DNA of 64,000 nucleotides from Sphaerotilus hippei (GCF_003201595.1 NZ_QJJS01000013.1:1-64000), one strand, 5' to 3'. Counted from the stretch's first letter, positions 54,738 through 64,000 are shown. Program-made: numbers and translations. The notes: generated by a model from the sequence alone, not told the origin.

Positions 54738-56321
54738 TCAGGACTGCACGCGCAGCTTCAGGCTGTTGACCCGGGTCCAGGCATCGAGCTCCTCGCGCAG
54801 CAGGTGCAGGGTGCGCGGGTGCTGCGCGGCCCAGGCCGCGTCGAGGTGCAGCAGCGCGCCACCGCCCCGCGGATCGGCCTGCAGCGTCGGCGCCTGGGCG
54901 TCGGGCTCGCTGCGGGCGTGGCACAGCAGCACGGCCAGGCGCAGCGCCAGCACCTGCCAGGCCATCTGCACGTCGGCCAGCGCCAGCTCGATCTTGCGCA
55001 GCCCGCCGCGCTGGCCCATCACCAGGTCGGCCAGGCGGCGCTGCTGGTTCTGCGAGAAGCCGGCCGCATCGACATGGCCCATCAGGTAGGCGCAGTGGCG
55101 GTGGTGATCGTGGTGCGAGATCATCATGCCCATCTCGTGCAGCGCGCCGGCCCAGCCCAGCTCGCGCCGGTGCTCCAGGCTGGCGCGGGGCTGGGCGTGC
55201 TGGAACAGCGCCAGCGCGGCCTGCTGCACCCGGTGCGCCTGGGCGACGTCGACGTGGAAACGCTGCTGCAGCTCGACCACGGTGTCGTCGCGCAGGTCGT
55301 GGTGGGCCGGGTCGCGCTGGGCGGCCAGGCGCTCGTCGAGGTCGAAGATCACGCCCTGGCGCAGCGCCCCGCGGGCGGGCTGCAGTGCCTCGATGTCGAA
55401 CTGCGTGGCCAGCGTGCGCAGGATGGCCAGGCCGCCGCCGAGCACGGCCCGGCGCTCGGGCTTCAGGCCCGGCAGGTTCAGCGCGTCGATGCTGCCGGCG
55501 GCGATGCACCGGGCGATGCACCAGTCCAGGCCCGCCAGCGTGATGCGCCCGTCGGTGATCTGGTTGGCGGCCAGCAGCTGCGAGACCGCCCCGGCCGTGC
55601 CGGAGGAGCCCAGCGCCTCGACCCAGTGCTCGCGCGCGAAGGGCTCGAAGGCCTCTTCCAGCTCGGCGCCGGCGGCGATCTGGGCGGCCTCGAAGGCCGG
55701 TGCGGTGAAACGGCCGTCCGGGAAATACTGCATCGACAGGCTGACGCTGCCGATGCGGAACGACTCGGCGCGCAGCGCCTGGCTGCCCTGGCCGAGGATC
55801 ATCTCGGTGGAGCGCCCGCCGATGTCGATCACCAGCCGCTGCAGCGCCGAGGGCTGCAGCCGGGCGACCCCCTTGTAGATCAGCCGGGCTTCCTCGCGGC
55901 CCGAGATGACCTCGACCGGGTGACCCAGCGCCTCGCAGGCCCGCTCCAGGAAGGCGTTGCGGTTGGTGGCCTCGCGCAGCGTCTGGGTGGCGACGGCGCG
56001 CAGCTGCTGCGGCGGGATGCCCTGCAGGCGCTGGCGGAACCGTGCCAGGCAGGCCAGGCCGCGCGCGGCGGCCTCCTCGCCGAGCCGGCCTTCGCCGTCG
56101 AGGCCGGCGCCCAGGCGCACGGTGTCCTTCAGGTAGTCGATGCGGCGGTAGCGGCCGCGGCTGAGCTGGCCGATCTCGAGCCGGAAGCTGTTGGAGCCGA
56201 TGTCGATGGCGGCGAGCACGCCGCGCCAGGTCAGTCCGGCGCCATGCGCGGAGGGATCGGCCGCGGCGGCGGCACGGGCGGCGTCGTTCGAGGGCAGGGA
56301 AGACATGCCGGGATTGTCCAT
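54738..56321 (-). CDS. ppx: Exopolyphosphatase (Ppx/GppA family)
   Basis: A 527-residue ASKHA-fold phosphatase that removes phosphate from polyphosphate (and in some members pppGpp). The phosphate-1 motif [16 protein letters not shown], the phosphate-2 motif [16 protein letters not shown] and the C-terminal HD-like helical domain (around [15 protein letters not shown]) are all present. The start is ATG 56321; the next ATG is 15 bases later. It runs in the same direction as the LpxH-like gene and ppk. Confidence 0.93.
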   Translation of the reverse strand: MDNPGMSSLPSNDAARAAAAADPSAHGAGLTWRGVLAAIDIGSNSFRLEIGQLSRGRYRRIDYLKDTVRLGAGLDGEGRLGEEAAARGLACLARFRQRLQGIPPQQLRAVATQTLREATNRNAFLERACEALGHPVEVISGREEARLIYKGVARLQPSALQRLVIDIGGRSTEMILGQGSQALRAESFRIGSVSLSMQYFPDGRFTAPAFEAAQIAAGAELEEAFEPFAREHWVEALGSSGTAGAVSQLLAANQITDGRITLAGLDWCIARCIAAGSIDALNLPGLKPERRAVLGGGLAILRTLATQFDIEALQPARGALRQGVIFDLDERLAAQRDPAHHDLRDDTVVELQQRFHVDVAQAHRVQQAALALFQHAQPRASLEHRRELGWAGALHEMGMMISHHDHHRHCAYLMGHVDAAGFSQNQQRRLADLVMGQRGGLRKIELALADVQMAWQVLALRLAVLLCHARSEPDAQAPTLQADPRGGGALLHLDAAWAAQHPRTLHLLREELDAWTRVNSLKLRVQS

Positions 56322-56395
56322 GCTGAAGACCCTTTCATCCCGCGCCTGCAGGGTCGCTTCCTAGAATCGTTGTTTTCCTCGACCAGGAGACGGTG

Positions 56396-57286
56396 ATGGA
56401 CGATGCGGTGGACCAGAGCGATTTCGACAGCCTCGTGCCCGGGCGCGGCGAGCTGAGCCGACGGGCCTTCGTGCGGACCTCGGTGGGCTGCGGCTTTGCC
56501 GCCGCGGTGCTGCCGGTGGCGGCGCAGAGCGTCATCTCGACGCCGGCCGACGGGCTGGTCGCCGGCCCGGTGAGCATCGACGTGGCGGGTGTGCGCATGC
56601 CGGCCTACCGCGCGGCGCCAGCGGGCCGCACCGGCCTGCCCGTGGTGCTGGTGGTCAGCGAGATCTTCGGCGTGCATGAGCACATCGCCGACGTGACCCG
56701 CCGGCTGGCGCGCCAGGGTTACCTCGCGATCGCGCCCGAGCTGCTGGTGCGCCAGGGGGACGCGGCCCGCTACACCGACATCGCCCGGCTGATGAGCGAG
56801 GTCATCGCCAAGGTGCCCGACGCCCAGGTGATGAGCGACCTGGACGCCACCGTGGCCTGGGCCGCCACGCAGGGCGGTGACGTGAAGCGCCTGGCGGTGA
56901 CCGGCTTCTGCTGGGGCGGGCGCATCACCTGGCTGTACGCGGCGCACCAGCCGATGGTGCGTGCCGGCGTGGCCTGGTACGGTCGCCTGATCGGCAACGG
57001 CACCGAGCTGACGCCGCGTCATCCGGTCGACCTGGCCGGCAGCCTGAAGGCGCCGGTGCTCGGCCTGTATGGCGGACAGGACGGCGGCATCCCGCTGGCC
57101 ACGATCGAGCAGATGAAGACCGCGCTGGCCGCCGGCAGCGATCCGGCCCGCCGCTCGATCTTCATGGTCTATCCGGACGCGCCCCACGCCTTCCACGCCG
57201 ACTACCGGCCCAGCTACCGCAAGGAGGCCGCCGAAGACGGCTGGCGGCGCTGCCTGGAGTGGTTCCAGGCCCAGGGCGTGGCCTGA
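56396..57286 (+). CDS. Tat-exported dienelactone hydrolase family protein
   Basis: A 296-residue alpha/beta hydrolase of the dienelactone hydrolase family. The catalytic Cys is in [11 protein letters not shown]; the acid and base residues are near GGQDGG and DAPHAFH. The N-terminus has a Tat motif ([12 protein letters not shown]) followed by a hydrophobic stretch and an AAQS cut site, so it is probably exported folded to the periplasm, unlike the cytoplasmic ClcD-type enzymes. AGGAG stands six bases before the ATG. Substrate unknown. Start downstream of the divergent ppx gene. Confidence 0.88.
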   Translation: MDDAVDQSDFDSLVPGRGELSRRAFVRTSVGCGFAAAVLPVAAQSVISTPADGLVAGPVSIDVAGVRMPAYRAAPAGRTGLPVVLVVSEIFGVHEHIADVTRRLARQGYLAIAPELLVRQGDAARYTDIARLMSEVIAKVPDAQVMSDLDATVAWAATQGGDVKRLAVTGFCWGGRITWLYAAHQPMVRAGVAWYGRLIGNGTELTPRHPVDLAGSLKAPVLGLYGGQDGGIPLATIEQMKTALAAGSDPARRSIFMVYPDAPHAFHADYRPSYRKEAAEDGWRRCLEWFQAQGVA

Positions 57287-57401
57287 GCGGCACGGGGCGG
57301 GCCCGGCCCGCCTCGCTGATCCGCCTCGTTGATGCGCATCAGCGAACCGGCCGGGCCTGTCGCGGGAATGCTGCAGTCGCGCCCCTACACTCGCCGGGCT
57401 C

Positions 57402-58505
57402 GTGCTCATTGGAAACGTCTTGAAGAACTCTGCAGATCGTCGTGGCGGCTTGGCCGCTCGCTGGTGCCGGCCCGTCGGCGTGTGGTCGGCCGCAGTGCTG
57501 ATGTCCGCCCTGGGGGCGCCGTTCGCCCTGGCGCAGCCGGCGGTGCCGGCGGCCACGGCGCCTGCCGTGGTGGCCTCGGGCAAGCCGCCCATCTTCGTGC
57601 TGAACTCGCTGGATGCGACCATCAGCGTGATCGATGCGGTCACGCAGGCCGAGATCCGCCGCCTGCCCACCGGCAAGGAGCCGCACCACCTCTACCTGTC
57701 GCCCGACGAGAAGTCGCTGCTGGTGGCCAATGCCGTCGGGGACTCGATCACGCTGGTCGATCCGCGCACCGGCCTGATCCAGAAGGTGCTGACCGGCATC
57801 GTCGATCCGTACCACCTGCGCTTCTCGCCGGACATGAAGTGGTTCGTCACCGCGGCCAACCGGCTCAACCACCTCGACATCTACCGCGTCACCCGTCCGG
57901 CGGCGGGCGGCTTCGAGCTGGCGCTGGCCAAGCGTGTGCCCGCGGGCAAGACGCCCAGCCACCTGGCCATCGACACCCGCAGCACGGTGGTCTATTCGAG
58001 CCTGCAGGACAGCGACCAGCTGATCGCCGTCGACCTGGCGACCCAGACGCCGCGCTGGACCGTGCCCTGCGGCAAGATGCCGGCCGACGTCTACCTCACG
58101 GCCGACGACAAGACGCTGCTGGTGGGCCTGACCGGCGACTCGGTGGTCGAGGCCTACGACGTCAGCGTCAACCCGCCGAAGCTGATCAAGCGCATCCCCA
58201 CCGGGGCCGGCGCCCACGCCTTCCGTGCCTGGGGCGACAAGCGCCACGTGCTGGTCAGCAACCGGGTGGCCAACTCGATCAGCCGCATCGACACCCAGAC
58301 GCTGAGCGTGGTCGACACCTATCCCGGCCCGAGCGGCCCGGACGACATGGACCTGACGCCCGACCGCAAGTTCATCCTGCTGGCCTCGCGCTGGGCGGGC
58401 AAGCTCACCATCATCGACACCGAGACGAAGAAGGTGGTCCGGCAGGTGCCCGTGGGCAAGTCGCCGCATGGCGTGTGGACGCTGGAGCATGCGGGCCGGC
58501 TGTGA
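57402..58505 (+). CDS. Secreted YVTN-type beta-propeller protein
   Basis: A 367-residue protein with an N-terminal signal (VWSAAVLMSALGAPFALAQ) and about seven repeats of the YVTN/cytochrome D1-like propeller type (FVLNSLDATISVIDA, LLVANAVGDSITLVD, HVLVSNRVANSISRID, LLASRWAGKLTIIDT). Such proteins are periplasmic, and many accompany redox or metal-related genes. The start is GTG at 57402; TTG at 57420 with GGAAAC upstream is an alternative. The gene overlaps the start of the next. Confidence 0.8.
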   Translation: MLIGNVLKNSADRRGGLAARWCRPVGVWSAAVLMSALGAPFALAQPAVPAATAPAVVASGKPPIFVLNSLDATISVIDAVTQAEIRRLPTGKEPHHLYLSPDEKSLLVANAVGDSITLVDPRTGLIQKVLTGIVDPYHLRFSPDMKWFVTAANRLNHLDIYRVTRPAAGGFELALAKRVPAGKTPSHLAIDTRSTVVYSSLQDSDQLIAVDLATQTPRWTVPCGKMPADVYLTADDKTLLVGLTGDSVVEAYDVSVNPPKLIKRIPTGAGAHAFRAWGDKRHVLVSNRVANSISRIDTQTLSVVDTYPGPSGPDDMDLTPDRKFILLASRWAGKLTIIDTETKKVVRQVPVGKSPHGVWTLEHAGRL

Positions 58506-59334
58506 CCTGAGCCGCCGCGTGCGGGCGGCCGCGGCCCTCGCCCTCCGGGCGGTGGCCGCCGCGGTGCTGGCCGTGCCGGCCGGCGTGGTCTCCTCGGCGC
58601 CGGTCGCGCCGCTCGCCTGTGCCCGGCCGCTCTTCCTGACCTTCGACACCGGTCACATGGGCGTGGCGCCGCTGGTGGCCGACGTGCTGGCCCGCCATCA
58701 GGTGCGCGCCACGTTCTTCCTCGCCAACGAGAGGACGCTGACCGACGGCAGCAGCCTCGATGCGCAGTGGGCGCCCTGGTGGAAGGCGAGGGCGGCCGAG
58801 GGCCACCTGTTCGGCTCGCACACCCACGACCACGTCTACTGGCGCGCCGACCGCCCCGACGGCCGCTTCGACATGCGTGCGACCTTCGGCCCGGACGCCG
58901 GGCGCACGCGCGTGATGGACGCGGCGGCCTACTGCGCCGAGCTCGACCGCTCCGCCACCCGCTTCACGCAGATGACTGGCCAACGCATGGCGCCGCTGTT
59001 CCGGGCGCCGGGGGGCAAACATTCCCCGGCGCTGCTGGCCGCGGCCTCACGCTGCGGCTGGGCCCACGTGCCCTGGAGCCCGGCCGGCTTTCTGGGCGAC
59101 GAGCTGCCGAGCGAGCGCTACCCGAACCGGATGCTGCTCGAGCGTGCACTGCGCGACATCCGCCCGGGTGACATCCTGCTGGCCCACCTGGGCATCTGGT
59201 CGCGCCAGGACGTCTGGGCGCCGGCCGTGCTGGAGCCGCTGCTGGACGGCCTGCGCCAGCGTGGCCACTGTTTCGCGACTCTCGCCGAACACCCTGCCTA
59301 CCGGGCTGCGGTGGCGCGGGGTCGTCAACCCTGA
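58489..59334 (+). CDS. Polysaccharide deacetylase (NodB-type)
   Basis: A 281-residue carbohydrate esterase family 4 protein. The NodB motifs are LFLTFDTGHMGVAP (motif 1), HTHDHVYWR (motif 2) and LFRAPGGKHSPALL (motif 3), and AHLGIWSR is near the end. The usual TFDDG is TFDTG here, which keeps one Asp. A signal-like N-terminus (RAAAALALRAVAAAVLAVPAG) suggests export. The start ATG overlaps the propeller gene by 17 bases; GTG 58519 is an alternative. It probably removes acetyl groups from a cell-surface polysaccharide. Confidence 0.88.
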   Translation: MRAGCDLSRRVRAAAALALRAVAAAVLAVPAGVVSSAPVAPLACARPLFLTFDTGHMGVAPLVADVLARHQVRATFFLANERTLTDGSSLDAQWAPWWKARAAEGHLFGSHTHDHVYWRADRPDGRFDMRATFGPDAGRTRVMDAAAYCAELDRSATRFTQMTGQRMAPLFRAPGGKHSPALLAAASRCGWAHVPWSPAGFLGDELPSERYPNRMLLERALRDIRPGDILLAHLGIWSRQDVWAPAVLEPLLDGLRQRGHCFATLAEHPAYRAAVARGRQP

Positions 59335-59346
59335 CCCCTGTTTCCC

Positions 59347-60333
59347 ATGATCGAGATCCTGTCCCAGGCCTTTGCTGCGGCTCAGCAGCTGCTGTTCGAA
59401 TCGATGGTGCAGCCCCTGGTGTTCGCCCTGGGCGGGGGCTCGATCCTCGAGGACGCGTTCGCGGCCACCGGCTGGCTGCTGGTCGGCCTGCTGGAGATCG
59501 TGGTGATGCTGCTGGTGATCGCCCCGCTGCAGCGCTGGCGGCCGATCCAGCGCCGCCGGGACGCGGCGGCCGTGCGGGTCGACGTGATCTACACCTTGAT
59601 CCACCGGCTGGGCCTGTTCCGCGTGGCGATGTTCTTCGCCTTCGATCCGCTGTGGAACTCGTTCTGGGGCTGGCTGGCGGTGCAAGGGGTGTCGGGCTGG
59701 CAGCTCGATTCGCTGCTTGCCACCGCGTGGCCCGGCGTGGCCGACAGCGCGCTGGCCAGCTTCCTGGTCTACCTGGTCGTGTTCGACCTGGCCAACTACC
59801 TGATCCACCGCGGCCAGCACCAGTTCGACTGGTGGTGGGCGCTGCATGCCGTGCACCACAGCCAGCGCGACATGACGATGTGGACCGACAACCGCAACCA
59901 CCTGCTCGACAGCGTCATCGTCGACATCCTGATCGTGCAGCTCGGCCACGCGATCGGGGTCGCCCCCGGCCAGTTCGTCGCGGTGGTCGCCTTCAGCCAG
60001 CTGCTCGAGAGCCTGTCGCACGCCAACCTGCGCCTGAGCTTCGGCTGGCTGGGCGAGCGCCTGCTGGTGAGCCCGCGCTTCCACCGCCTGCACCACGGCA
60101 TCGGCGTCGGCCATGAATCGCAGGGCAAGGGCACGCTGGGAGGCCACAACTTCAGCGTGCTGTTCCCGGTCTGGGACCTGCTGGCCGGCACGGCATCGTT
60201 TGCCGCCCGCGACCCGGCCACCGGCATCCGCGACCAGCTGCCCGAGGAGGGCGGTCGTGACTATGGCCGGGGGTTCTGGTCCCAGCAGCGGCTCGGCCTG
60301 CAGCGGCTGCGGGCGGCCCTGACGGCCCGCTGA
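59347..60333 (+). CDS. Fatty-acid hydroxylase / sterol desaturase family membrane protein
   Basis: A 328-residue membrane protein of the fatty-acid hydroxylase superfamily (di-iron). Hydrophobic segments lie near residues 35-60, 90-112 and 135-152. The His clusters HRGQHQ, HAVHHSQ and HRLHHGIG are the expected ligands. It begins 12 bases after the deacetylase gene stop. Substrate unknown; members act on lipids or carotenoids. Confidence 0.88.
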   Translation: MIEILSQAFAAAQQLLFESMVQPLVFALGGGSILEDAFAATGWLLVGLLEIVVMLLVIAPLQRWRPIQRRRDAAAVRVDVIYTLIHRLGLFRVAMFFAFDPLWNSFWGWLAVQGVSGWQLDSLLATAWPGVADSALASFLVYLVVFDLANYLIHRGQHQFDWWWALHAVHHSQRDMTMWTDNRNHLLDSVIVDILIVQLGHAIGVAPGQFVAVVAFSQLLESLSHANLRLSFGWLGERLLVSPRFHRLHHGIGVGHESQGKGTLGGHNFSVLFPVWDLLAGTASFAARDPATGIRDQLPEEGGRDYGRGFWSQQRLGLQRLRAALTAR

Positions 60334-60384
60334 TCCACGCGGGTGGGTGGCCGGTCGCGGCGGCTTGCGGCTATCCTCGTGCGC

Positions 60385-61287
60385 ATGTCACAAGTTCTAG
60401 CAGCCTTCTGGCGTGCGGCGGCGTACACGCTGCACCCCCGCGTGATCCTCCTGTCCCTGCTGCCGGTGCTGCTCGCCGGTGGCCTGGCGTCCGGGCTGGC
60501 CTGGTACTACTGGGAGGGGGCCGTCGACGCCGTGCGCGTGACGCTGGAGCAGACCGCGCTGATCGCGCCCGCCATGCTGTGGCTCAACCAGATCAGCGGG
60601 GGCATGTTCCGCTCGGTCGTCGGGCCGCTGGTGGTGGTGCTGGTGGCCGCGCCGCTGCTGCTGATCCTGTCGATGCTGCTGGTGTCGGCCTTCATGACCG
60701 GCGCCATCGTCCGGCTGGTGGCGCGGCGGCGCTTCCCGTCGCTGGAGCGGCGTTATGGCGGGCGCTGGTGGCAGTCGCTGCTGTGGTCCGTCGGCGGCAC
60801 GCTGGTGGCGCTGGTCGCGCTGGTGCTGTCCATGCCCTTCTGGCTGCTGCCCCCGCTGGCGCTGCTGCTGCCGCCGCTGATCTGGGGCTGGCTGAGCTAC
60901 CGGGTGATGAGCTATGACGCGCTGGCCGAACACGCCAGCGCCGAGGAGCGCCAGCAGCTGATGAAGGAGCACCGCTGGCCGCTGTTCTCGATCGGCATGA
61001 TCACCGGCTACCTGGGCGCGGCGCCGTCGCTGGTCTGGGCCTCGGGGGCCATCTTGCTGCCGATGGTGCCGCTGCTGCTGCCGGTGTTCGTGTGGCTCTA
61101 CACGCTGGTGTTCGCGTTCGCCGCGCTCTGGTACACCCACTACGGCCTGGCCGCCCTCGAGGTCCAGCGCAAGAAACGCAAGGCCGCCGTGCCGGCGTCC
61201 CCGCTGCAGCCCGTCTCCTCGTCGCCGGCGGCGCTGCCCGGCAGCGGCGGCCCGGCGGCCCTGCCGTCGGTGGCGAACGGCCGCTGA
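60385..61287 (+). CDS. EI24/CysZ-like multi-pass membrane protein
   Basis: A 300-residue inner-membrane protein with five to six hydrophobic segments (for example VILLSLLPVLLAGGLASGLA, LVVVLVAAPLLLILSMLL and MPFWLLPPLALLLPPLIWG), resembling the EI24 domain family that includes the sulfate permease CysZ. The C-terminus is a Ser/Pro/Ala tail. The start was set at MSQVLAAFW; an earlier in-frame start adds a low-quality tail. Function is not certain. Confidence 0.75.
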   Translation: MSQVLAAFWRAAAYTLHPRVILLSLLPVLLAGGLASGLAWYYWEGAVDAVRVTLEQTALIAPAMLWLNQISGGMFRSVVGPLVVVLVAAPLLLILSMLLVSAFMTGAIVRLVARRRFPSLERRYGGRWWQSLLWSVGGTLVALVALVLSMPFWLLPPLALLLPPLIWGWLSYRVMSYDALAEHASAEERQQLMKEHRWPLFSIGMITGYLGAAPSLVWASGAILLPMVPLLLPVFVWLYTLVFAFAALWYTHYGLAALEVQRKKRKAAVPASPLQPVSSSPAALPGSGGPAALPSVANGR

Positions 61288-61332
61288 AGCCGCCGTCCCG
61301 GTCTTTCCTCCCCCACAGCTCACGGTTTCCAC

Positions 61333-62133
61333 ATGAACTTCGGCCTCATCATCATCGGCGACGAGATCCTCTCGGGCAAGCGCCAGGACAAGCACATGGC
61401 GCGGGTCATCGAGATGCTCGGCGCCCGCGGACTGACCCTGTCGTGGGCCGAATACCTCGGCGACGATCCGCTGCGCATCACCGCGGCCCTGCGCCGGGCG
61501 TTTGCCGGCGGGGACATCGTGTTCTCGTGCGGGGGCATCGGCGCGACCCCGGACGACCACACCCGCCAGTGCGCGGCGGCGGCGCTGGGCGTCGAGCTGG
61601 CGCTGCACCCCGAGGCGCGGGAGCTGATCATGCAGCGGGTGCGTGCCATGGTGGCCGAGAAGGGGGGATCGGCCGAGCCGGATCACCCCGACACCGTCCA
61701 TCGCCTGAACATGGGCCTGTTCCCGGTCGGCGCGCAGATCATCGCCAATCCCTACAACCAGATCCCCGGCTTCTCGGTGGGCGACGTGCACTTCGTGCCC
61801 GGTTTTCCGGTGATGGCCCATCCGATGATCGAGTCCCTGCTCGACGCCCGCTACCGGGCGCTGCACGGCAGCCACCAGCAGCGTGAATGCTCGCTGGTGG
61901 TCTACGGCGCGATGGAGGCGAGCCTGACGCCGCTGATGATCGAGATCGAGGCCCGTTTTGCCGACATCCGGGTCTTCAGCCTGCCCAGCGTCGATCACCC
62001 GGTGCATGGCCGCCACATCGAGCTGGGGGTCAAGGGCGTGCCGGGACCGGCGCTGGAGGCGGCCTACGCCCACCTGCGAGCGGGCCTGGATGCCCGTGGC
62101 GCGAAGATAGGCCCCGAAATGGTGCGCCCCTGA
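61333..62133 (+). CDS. CinA N-terminal (MoaB/MogA-fold) domain protein
   Basis: A 266-residue protein covering the molybdopterin-binding fold of CinA (competence/damage-inducible protein A). Landmarks are LIIIGDEILSGKRQD at residues 5-19, the CGGIGATPDDHT loop and FVPGFPVMAHPM. It lacks the C-terminal nicotinamide-mononucleotide deamidase domain of full CinA, as is common in this family of short proteins, which often act as FAD pyrophosphatases or have unknown function. Confidence 0.88.
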   Translation: MNFGLIIIGDEILSGKRQDKHMARVIEMLGARGLTLSWAEYLGDDPLRITAALRRAFAGGDIVFSCGGIGATPDDHTRQCAAAALGVELALHPEARELIMQRVRAMVAEKGGSAEPDHPDTVHRLNMGLFPVGAQIIANPYNQIPGFSVGDVHFVPGFPVMAHPMIESLLDARYRALHGSHQQRECSLVVYGAMEASLTPLMIEIEARFADIRVFSLPSVDHPVHGRHIELGVKGVPGPALEAAYAHLRAGLDARGAKIGPEMVRP

Positions 62134-62143
62134 ACGAGGCGAA

Positions 62144-62160
62144 ATCACCAAGTTGGTGCA
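62144..62160 (+). promoter_or_regulatory. NtrC-binding site candidate
   Basis: ATCACC-AAGTT-GGTGCA, close to the NtrC consensus TGCACC-N5-GGTGCA (the first two bases differ). It lies about 85 bases before the -24 element of the sigma-54-like promoter, a usual enhancer distance, and controls glnA in related bacteria. Confidence 0.65.
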
Positions 62161-62217
62161 AATGATCAGCATCTGCCGTCGCATCCTTCACGGCCAGGCG
62201 CGGATGGTGTTCTGGCT

Positions 62218-62234
62218 TGCACCGACGACGGGCA
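62218..62234 (+). promoter_or_regulatory. Second, weaker NtrC site
   Basis: TGCACC-GACGA-CGGGCA: the left half matches the NtrC consensus exactly, the right half at four of six bases. It lies directly before the -24 element, so it may be a weak site or a repressing one. Confidence 0.35.
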
Positions 62235-62235
62235 G

Positions 62236-62251
62236 AGGCACGGATTCTGCT
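62236..62251 (+). promoter_or_regulatory. Sigma-54 promoter of glnA
   Basis: AGGCAC-GGATT-CTGCT, against the consensus TGGCAC-N5-TTGCW. The invariant GG (62237-62238) and GC (62249-62250) are ten bases apart, the required spacing. Transcription would start about 12 bases after the GC, near 62262, some 73 bases before the glnA ATG. Together with the NtrC site this gives nitrogen-controlled expression. Confidence 0.7.
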
Positions 62252-62334
62252 ACATTGCCGTGCGCCCTGGGGTCGCCTCAGGGCCGTAGCTGAATTTCAT
62301 TCATATACCCGCATCTCTCGCTAGGAGCCTCCTG

Positions 62335-63750
62335 ATGGCCAAGACCGTCGCCGACGTGATGAAGCTGGTGAAGGAAAACGAAGTCAAGTTCGTCGACTTC
62401 CGTTTCACCGACACCCGTGGCAAGGAACAGCACGTGTCCGTGCCCGTTTCGCACTTCGATGAAGACAAGTTCATCTCGGGTCACGCGTTCGACGGTTCGT
62501 CGATCGCCGGTTGGAAGGGCATCGAAGCCTCGGACATGCAGCTCATGCCCGACCCGAACACGGCCAACATCGACCCGTTCTTCGAAGAGCCGACGCTGAT
62601 CCTGTCCTGTGACGTGATCGACCCGGCCGACGGCAAGCCCTACGAGCGCGATCCGCGCTCGCTGGCCAAGCGTGCCGAGGCCTACATGAAGTCGACCGGC
62701 CTGGGCGACACCGCCTACTTCGGTCCGGAACCCGAGTTCTTCGTGTTCGACAGCGTGCGCTGGGGCGCCGACATGTCCGGCTCCTTCTGCTCGATCGAGT
62801 CGGAAGAAGCGGCCTGGAACACCGGCAAGGACTACGAGCACGGCAACAAGGGCTTCCGCCCGACCGTCAAGGGTGGCTACTTCCCCGTGCCGCCGGTCGA
62901 TTCGGGCCAGGACATGCGCTCGGAGATGTGCCTGATCCTGGAAAGCCTGGGCATTCCGGTCGAAGTGCATCACCACGAAGTGGCCAACGCCGGCCAGATG
63001 GAAATCGGCACGCGTTTCAGCACGCTGATCGAGCGCGCCGACTGGGTCCAGCTGCAGAAGTACGTGATCCACAACGTGGCCGCCGCCTACGGCAAGACCG
63101 CCACGTTCATGCCCAAGCCCATCGTTGGCGACAACGGTTCCGGCATGCACGTGCACCAGTCGGTCTGGAAGGACGGCAAGAACCTGTTCGCCGGTGACGG
63201 CTACGCCGGCCTGAGCGACTTCGCGCTGTACTACATCGGCGGCATCATCAAGCACGCCCGTGCGCTGAACGCGATCACCAACCCCGGCACCAACAGCTAC
63301 AAGCGCCTGGTCCCGGGCTACGAAGCCCCGGTGAAGCTGGCCTACTCGGCCAAGAACCGCTCGGCCTCGATCCGCATTCCGTACGTCGCCAATCCGAAGG
63401 GCCGCCGCGTCGAAGCGCGTTTCCCGGATCCGCTGATGAACCCGTACCTGGGCTTCGCCGCGCTGCTGATGGCCGGCCTGGACGGCGTCGAGAACAAGAT
63501 CCATCCGGGCGAAGCCGCCACGAAGGATCTGTACCACCTGCCGCCGGAAGAAGACGCGCTGATCCCGACCGTGTGCTCGAGCCTGGAGCAGGCCCTCGAG
63601 TACCTGGACAAGGGTCGCTCGTTCCTGACCAAGGGTGGCGTGTTCACCGACTCGTACATCGATGCCTACATCGAACTGAAGATGCAGGAAGTCCAGCGCA
63701 TGCGCATGACGACCCATCCGATCGAGTTCGACATGTACTACACCCTGTGA
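62335..63750 (+). CDS. glnA: Glutamine synthetase, type I
   Basis: A 471-residue GS-I that makes glutamine from glutamate, ammonia and ATP. The substrate motifs [40 protein letters not shown] and the C-terminal segment [14 protein letters not shown] are typical. The adenylylation Tyr is in [10 protein letters not shown] (Tyr400), so the enzyme should be controlled by GlnE. AGGAGCC stands before the ATG. Codon use is unusually biased and less GC-rich at third positions (for example gaa, cgt), as in highly expressed genes. Confidence 0.98.
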   Translation: MAKTVADVMKLVKENEVKFVDFRFTDTRGKEQHVSVPVSHFDEDKFISGHAFDGSSIAGWKGIEASDMQLMPDPNTANIDPFFEEPTLILSCDVIDPADGKPYERDPRSLAKRAEAYMKSTGLGDTAYFGPEPEFFVFDSVRWGADMSGSFCSIESEEAAWNTGKDYEHGNKGFRPTVKGGYFPVPPVDSGQDMRSEMCLILESLGIPVEVHHHEVANAGQMEIGTRFSTLIERADWVQLQKYVIHNVAAAYGKTATFMPKPIVGDNGSGMHVHQSVWKDGKNLFAGDGYAGLSDFALYYIGGIIKHARALNAITNPGTNSYKRLVPGYEAPVKLAYSAKNRSASIRIPYVANPKGRRVEARFPDPLMNPYLGFAALLMAGLDGVENKIHPGEAATKDLYHLPPEEDALIPTVCSSLEQALEYLDKGRSFLTKGGVFTDSYIDAYIELKMQEVQRMRMTTHPIEFDMYYTL

Positions 63751-63794
63751 GTCCGCGCAGCCGCTCGTCGGCTGCGTGCCTCACGGCAAGCGAG

Positions 63795-63818
63795 ACGGCC
63801 TTCGGGCCGTTTTTTTTT
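63795..63818 (+). terminator. Strong intrinsic terminator after glnA
   Basis: A six-base stem ACGGCC/GGCCGT around TTCG followed by a run of nine T. A second possible stem, GCAGCCG/CGGCTGC, lies at 63756-63776. This is the clearest terminator in the window and separates glnA from the next gene. Confidence 0.93.
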
Positions 63819-63932
63819 GTGTCACTTGCCCACCGCGGCCGGGTGCGCGGCGTCCTGATGCCTTGCCGGACGCATGCGCGTCGCGCGGGGGGTCGATACT
63901 GGACGCCTTCCCATCGTGTCCACCCGAGGTCC

Positions 63933-64000
63933 ATGCCACTCATGCCGTCTGTTCCCTTCTGCCGTCGCCGGGTCTGCGCCGCACTGCTGATCGGTCTGGC
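63933..64000 (+). CDS. Start of an exported protein, truncated by the window edge
   Basis: Only about 22 codons are visible: a Met, a basic patch (FCRRRVC) and then an apolar stretch AALLIGL, so a signal peptide. GAGG stands three bases before the first ATG and 12 before the second (63942); either could start it. The product cannot be named. Confidence 0.45.
   Translation, partial: MPLMPSVPFCRRRVCAALLIGL

Overview
The window is a gene-dense, very GC-rich chromosomal segment. Several features suggest a facultatively autotrophic betaproteobacterium of the Burkholderiales, perhaps near Leptothrix/Sphaerotilus/Rubrivivax: a CbbX-type Calvin-cycle operon, AcrR/TtgR-style efflux control, a ppx/ppk pair, PcaH/Hbd-type genes and a sigma-54-like glnA promoter. 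The genus is inference. I see no tRNA, rRNA, CRISPR, insertion sequence, prophage or integrase, and no gap over 300 bases without a gene.

Region 1 (1-7.9 kb, + strand) is the downstream part of a Calvin-cycle (cbb) operon: end of ribulose-phosphate epimerase, then cbbX, F, P, T, Z, A and Y, tightly spaced or overlapping. Rubisco itself must lie to the left. Region 2 (7.9-12.9 kb, - strand) is an RND efflux operon: adaptor, permease, a small DUF2892 membrane protein, and a CsoR/FrmR-type repressor as last gene. A near-perfect palindrome sits at the front of the operon. Region 3 (13.1-20.1 kb, +) has an adenine deaminase-type enzyme, a large GGDEF-EAL protein, a BMP/Med-type nucleoside-binding protein and three small hypothetical genes. 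An EF-G-like GTPase with altered GTPase motifs follows on the - strand.

Region 4 (22.4-36.1 kb) holds a TetR-controlled RND-OMP tripartite pump with an AcrR-like operator, a two-GAF protein, a MacAB-OMP-like export operon and a diguanylate cyclase. Region 5 (36.2-41.3 kb) has AMP nucleosidase, a SHOCT protein, SelO, a GNAT acetyltransferase and a HepT-like small protein.

Region 6 (41.3-45.3 kb) is the most notable. A HlyD-type adaptor and a C39-peptidase ABC transporter (PCAT) face a 59-residue precursor peptide with a textbook double-glycine leader and a cationic, four-cysteine, Ala-Pro-repeat core. A 13-base AT-rich sequence is repeated exactly in front of both transcription units. This looks like a small secreted-peptide (bacteriocin/microcin-like or signalling) system.

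Region 7 (45.3-64 kb) is mostly housekeeping: 3-hydroxybutyryl-CoA dehydrogenase, valS, a degenerate 2-hydroxyacid dehydrogenase, galU, a TusA-like protein, ppk, an LpxH-like phosphoesterase, ppx, a Tat-exported dienelactone hydrolase, a beta-propeller protein, a polysaccharide deacetylase, a fatty-acid-hydroxylase family protein, an EI24-like membrane protein, a CinA N-domain protein, and glnA with NtrC and sigma-54 sites and a strong terminator. A new exported protein starts at the right edge.
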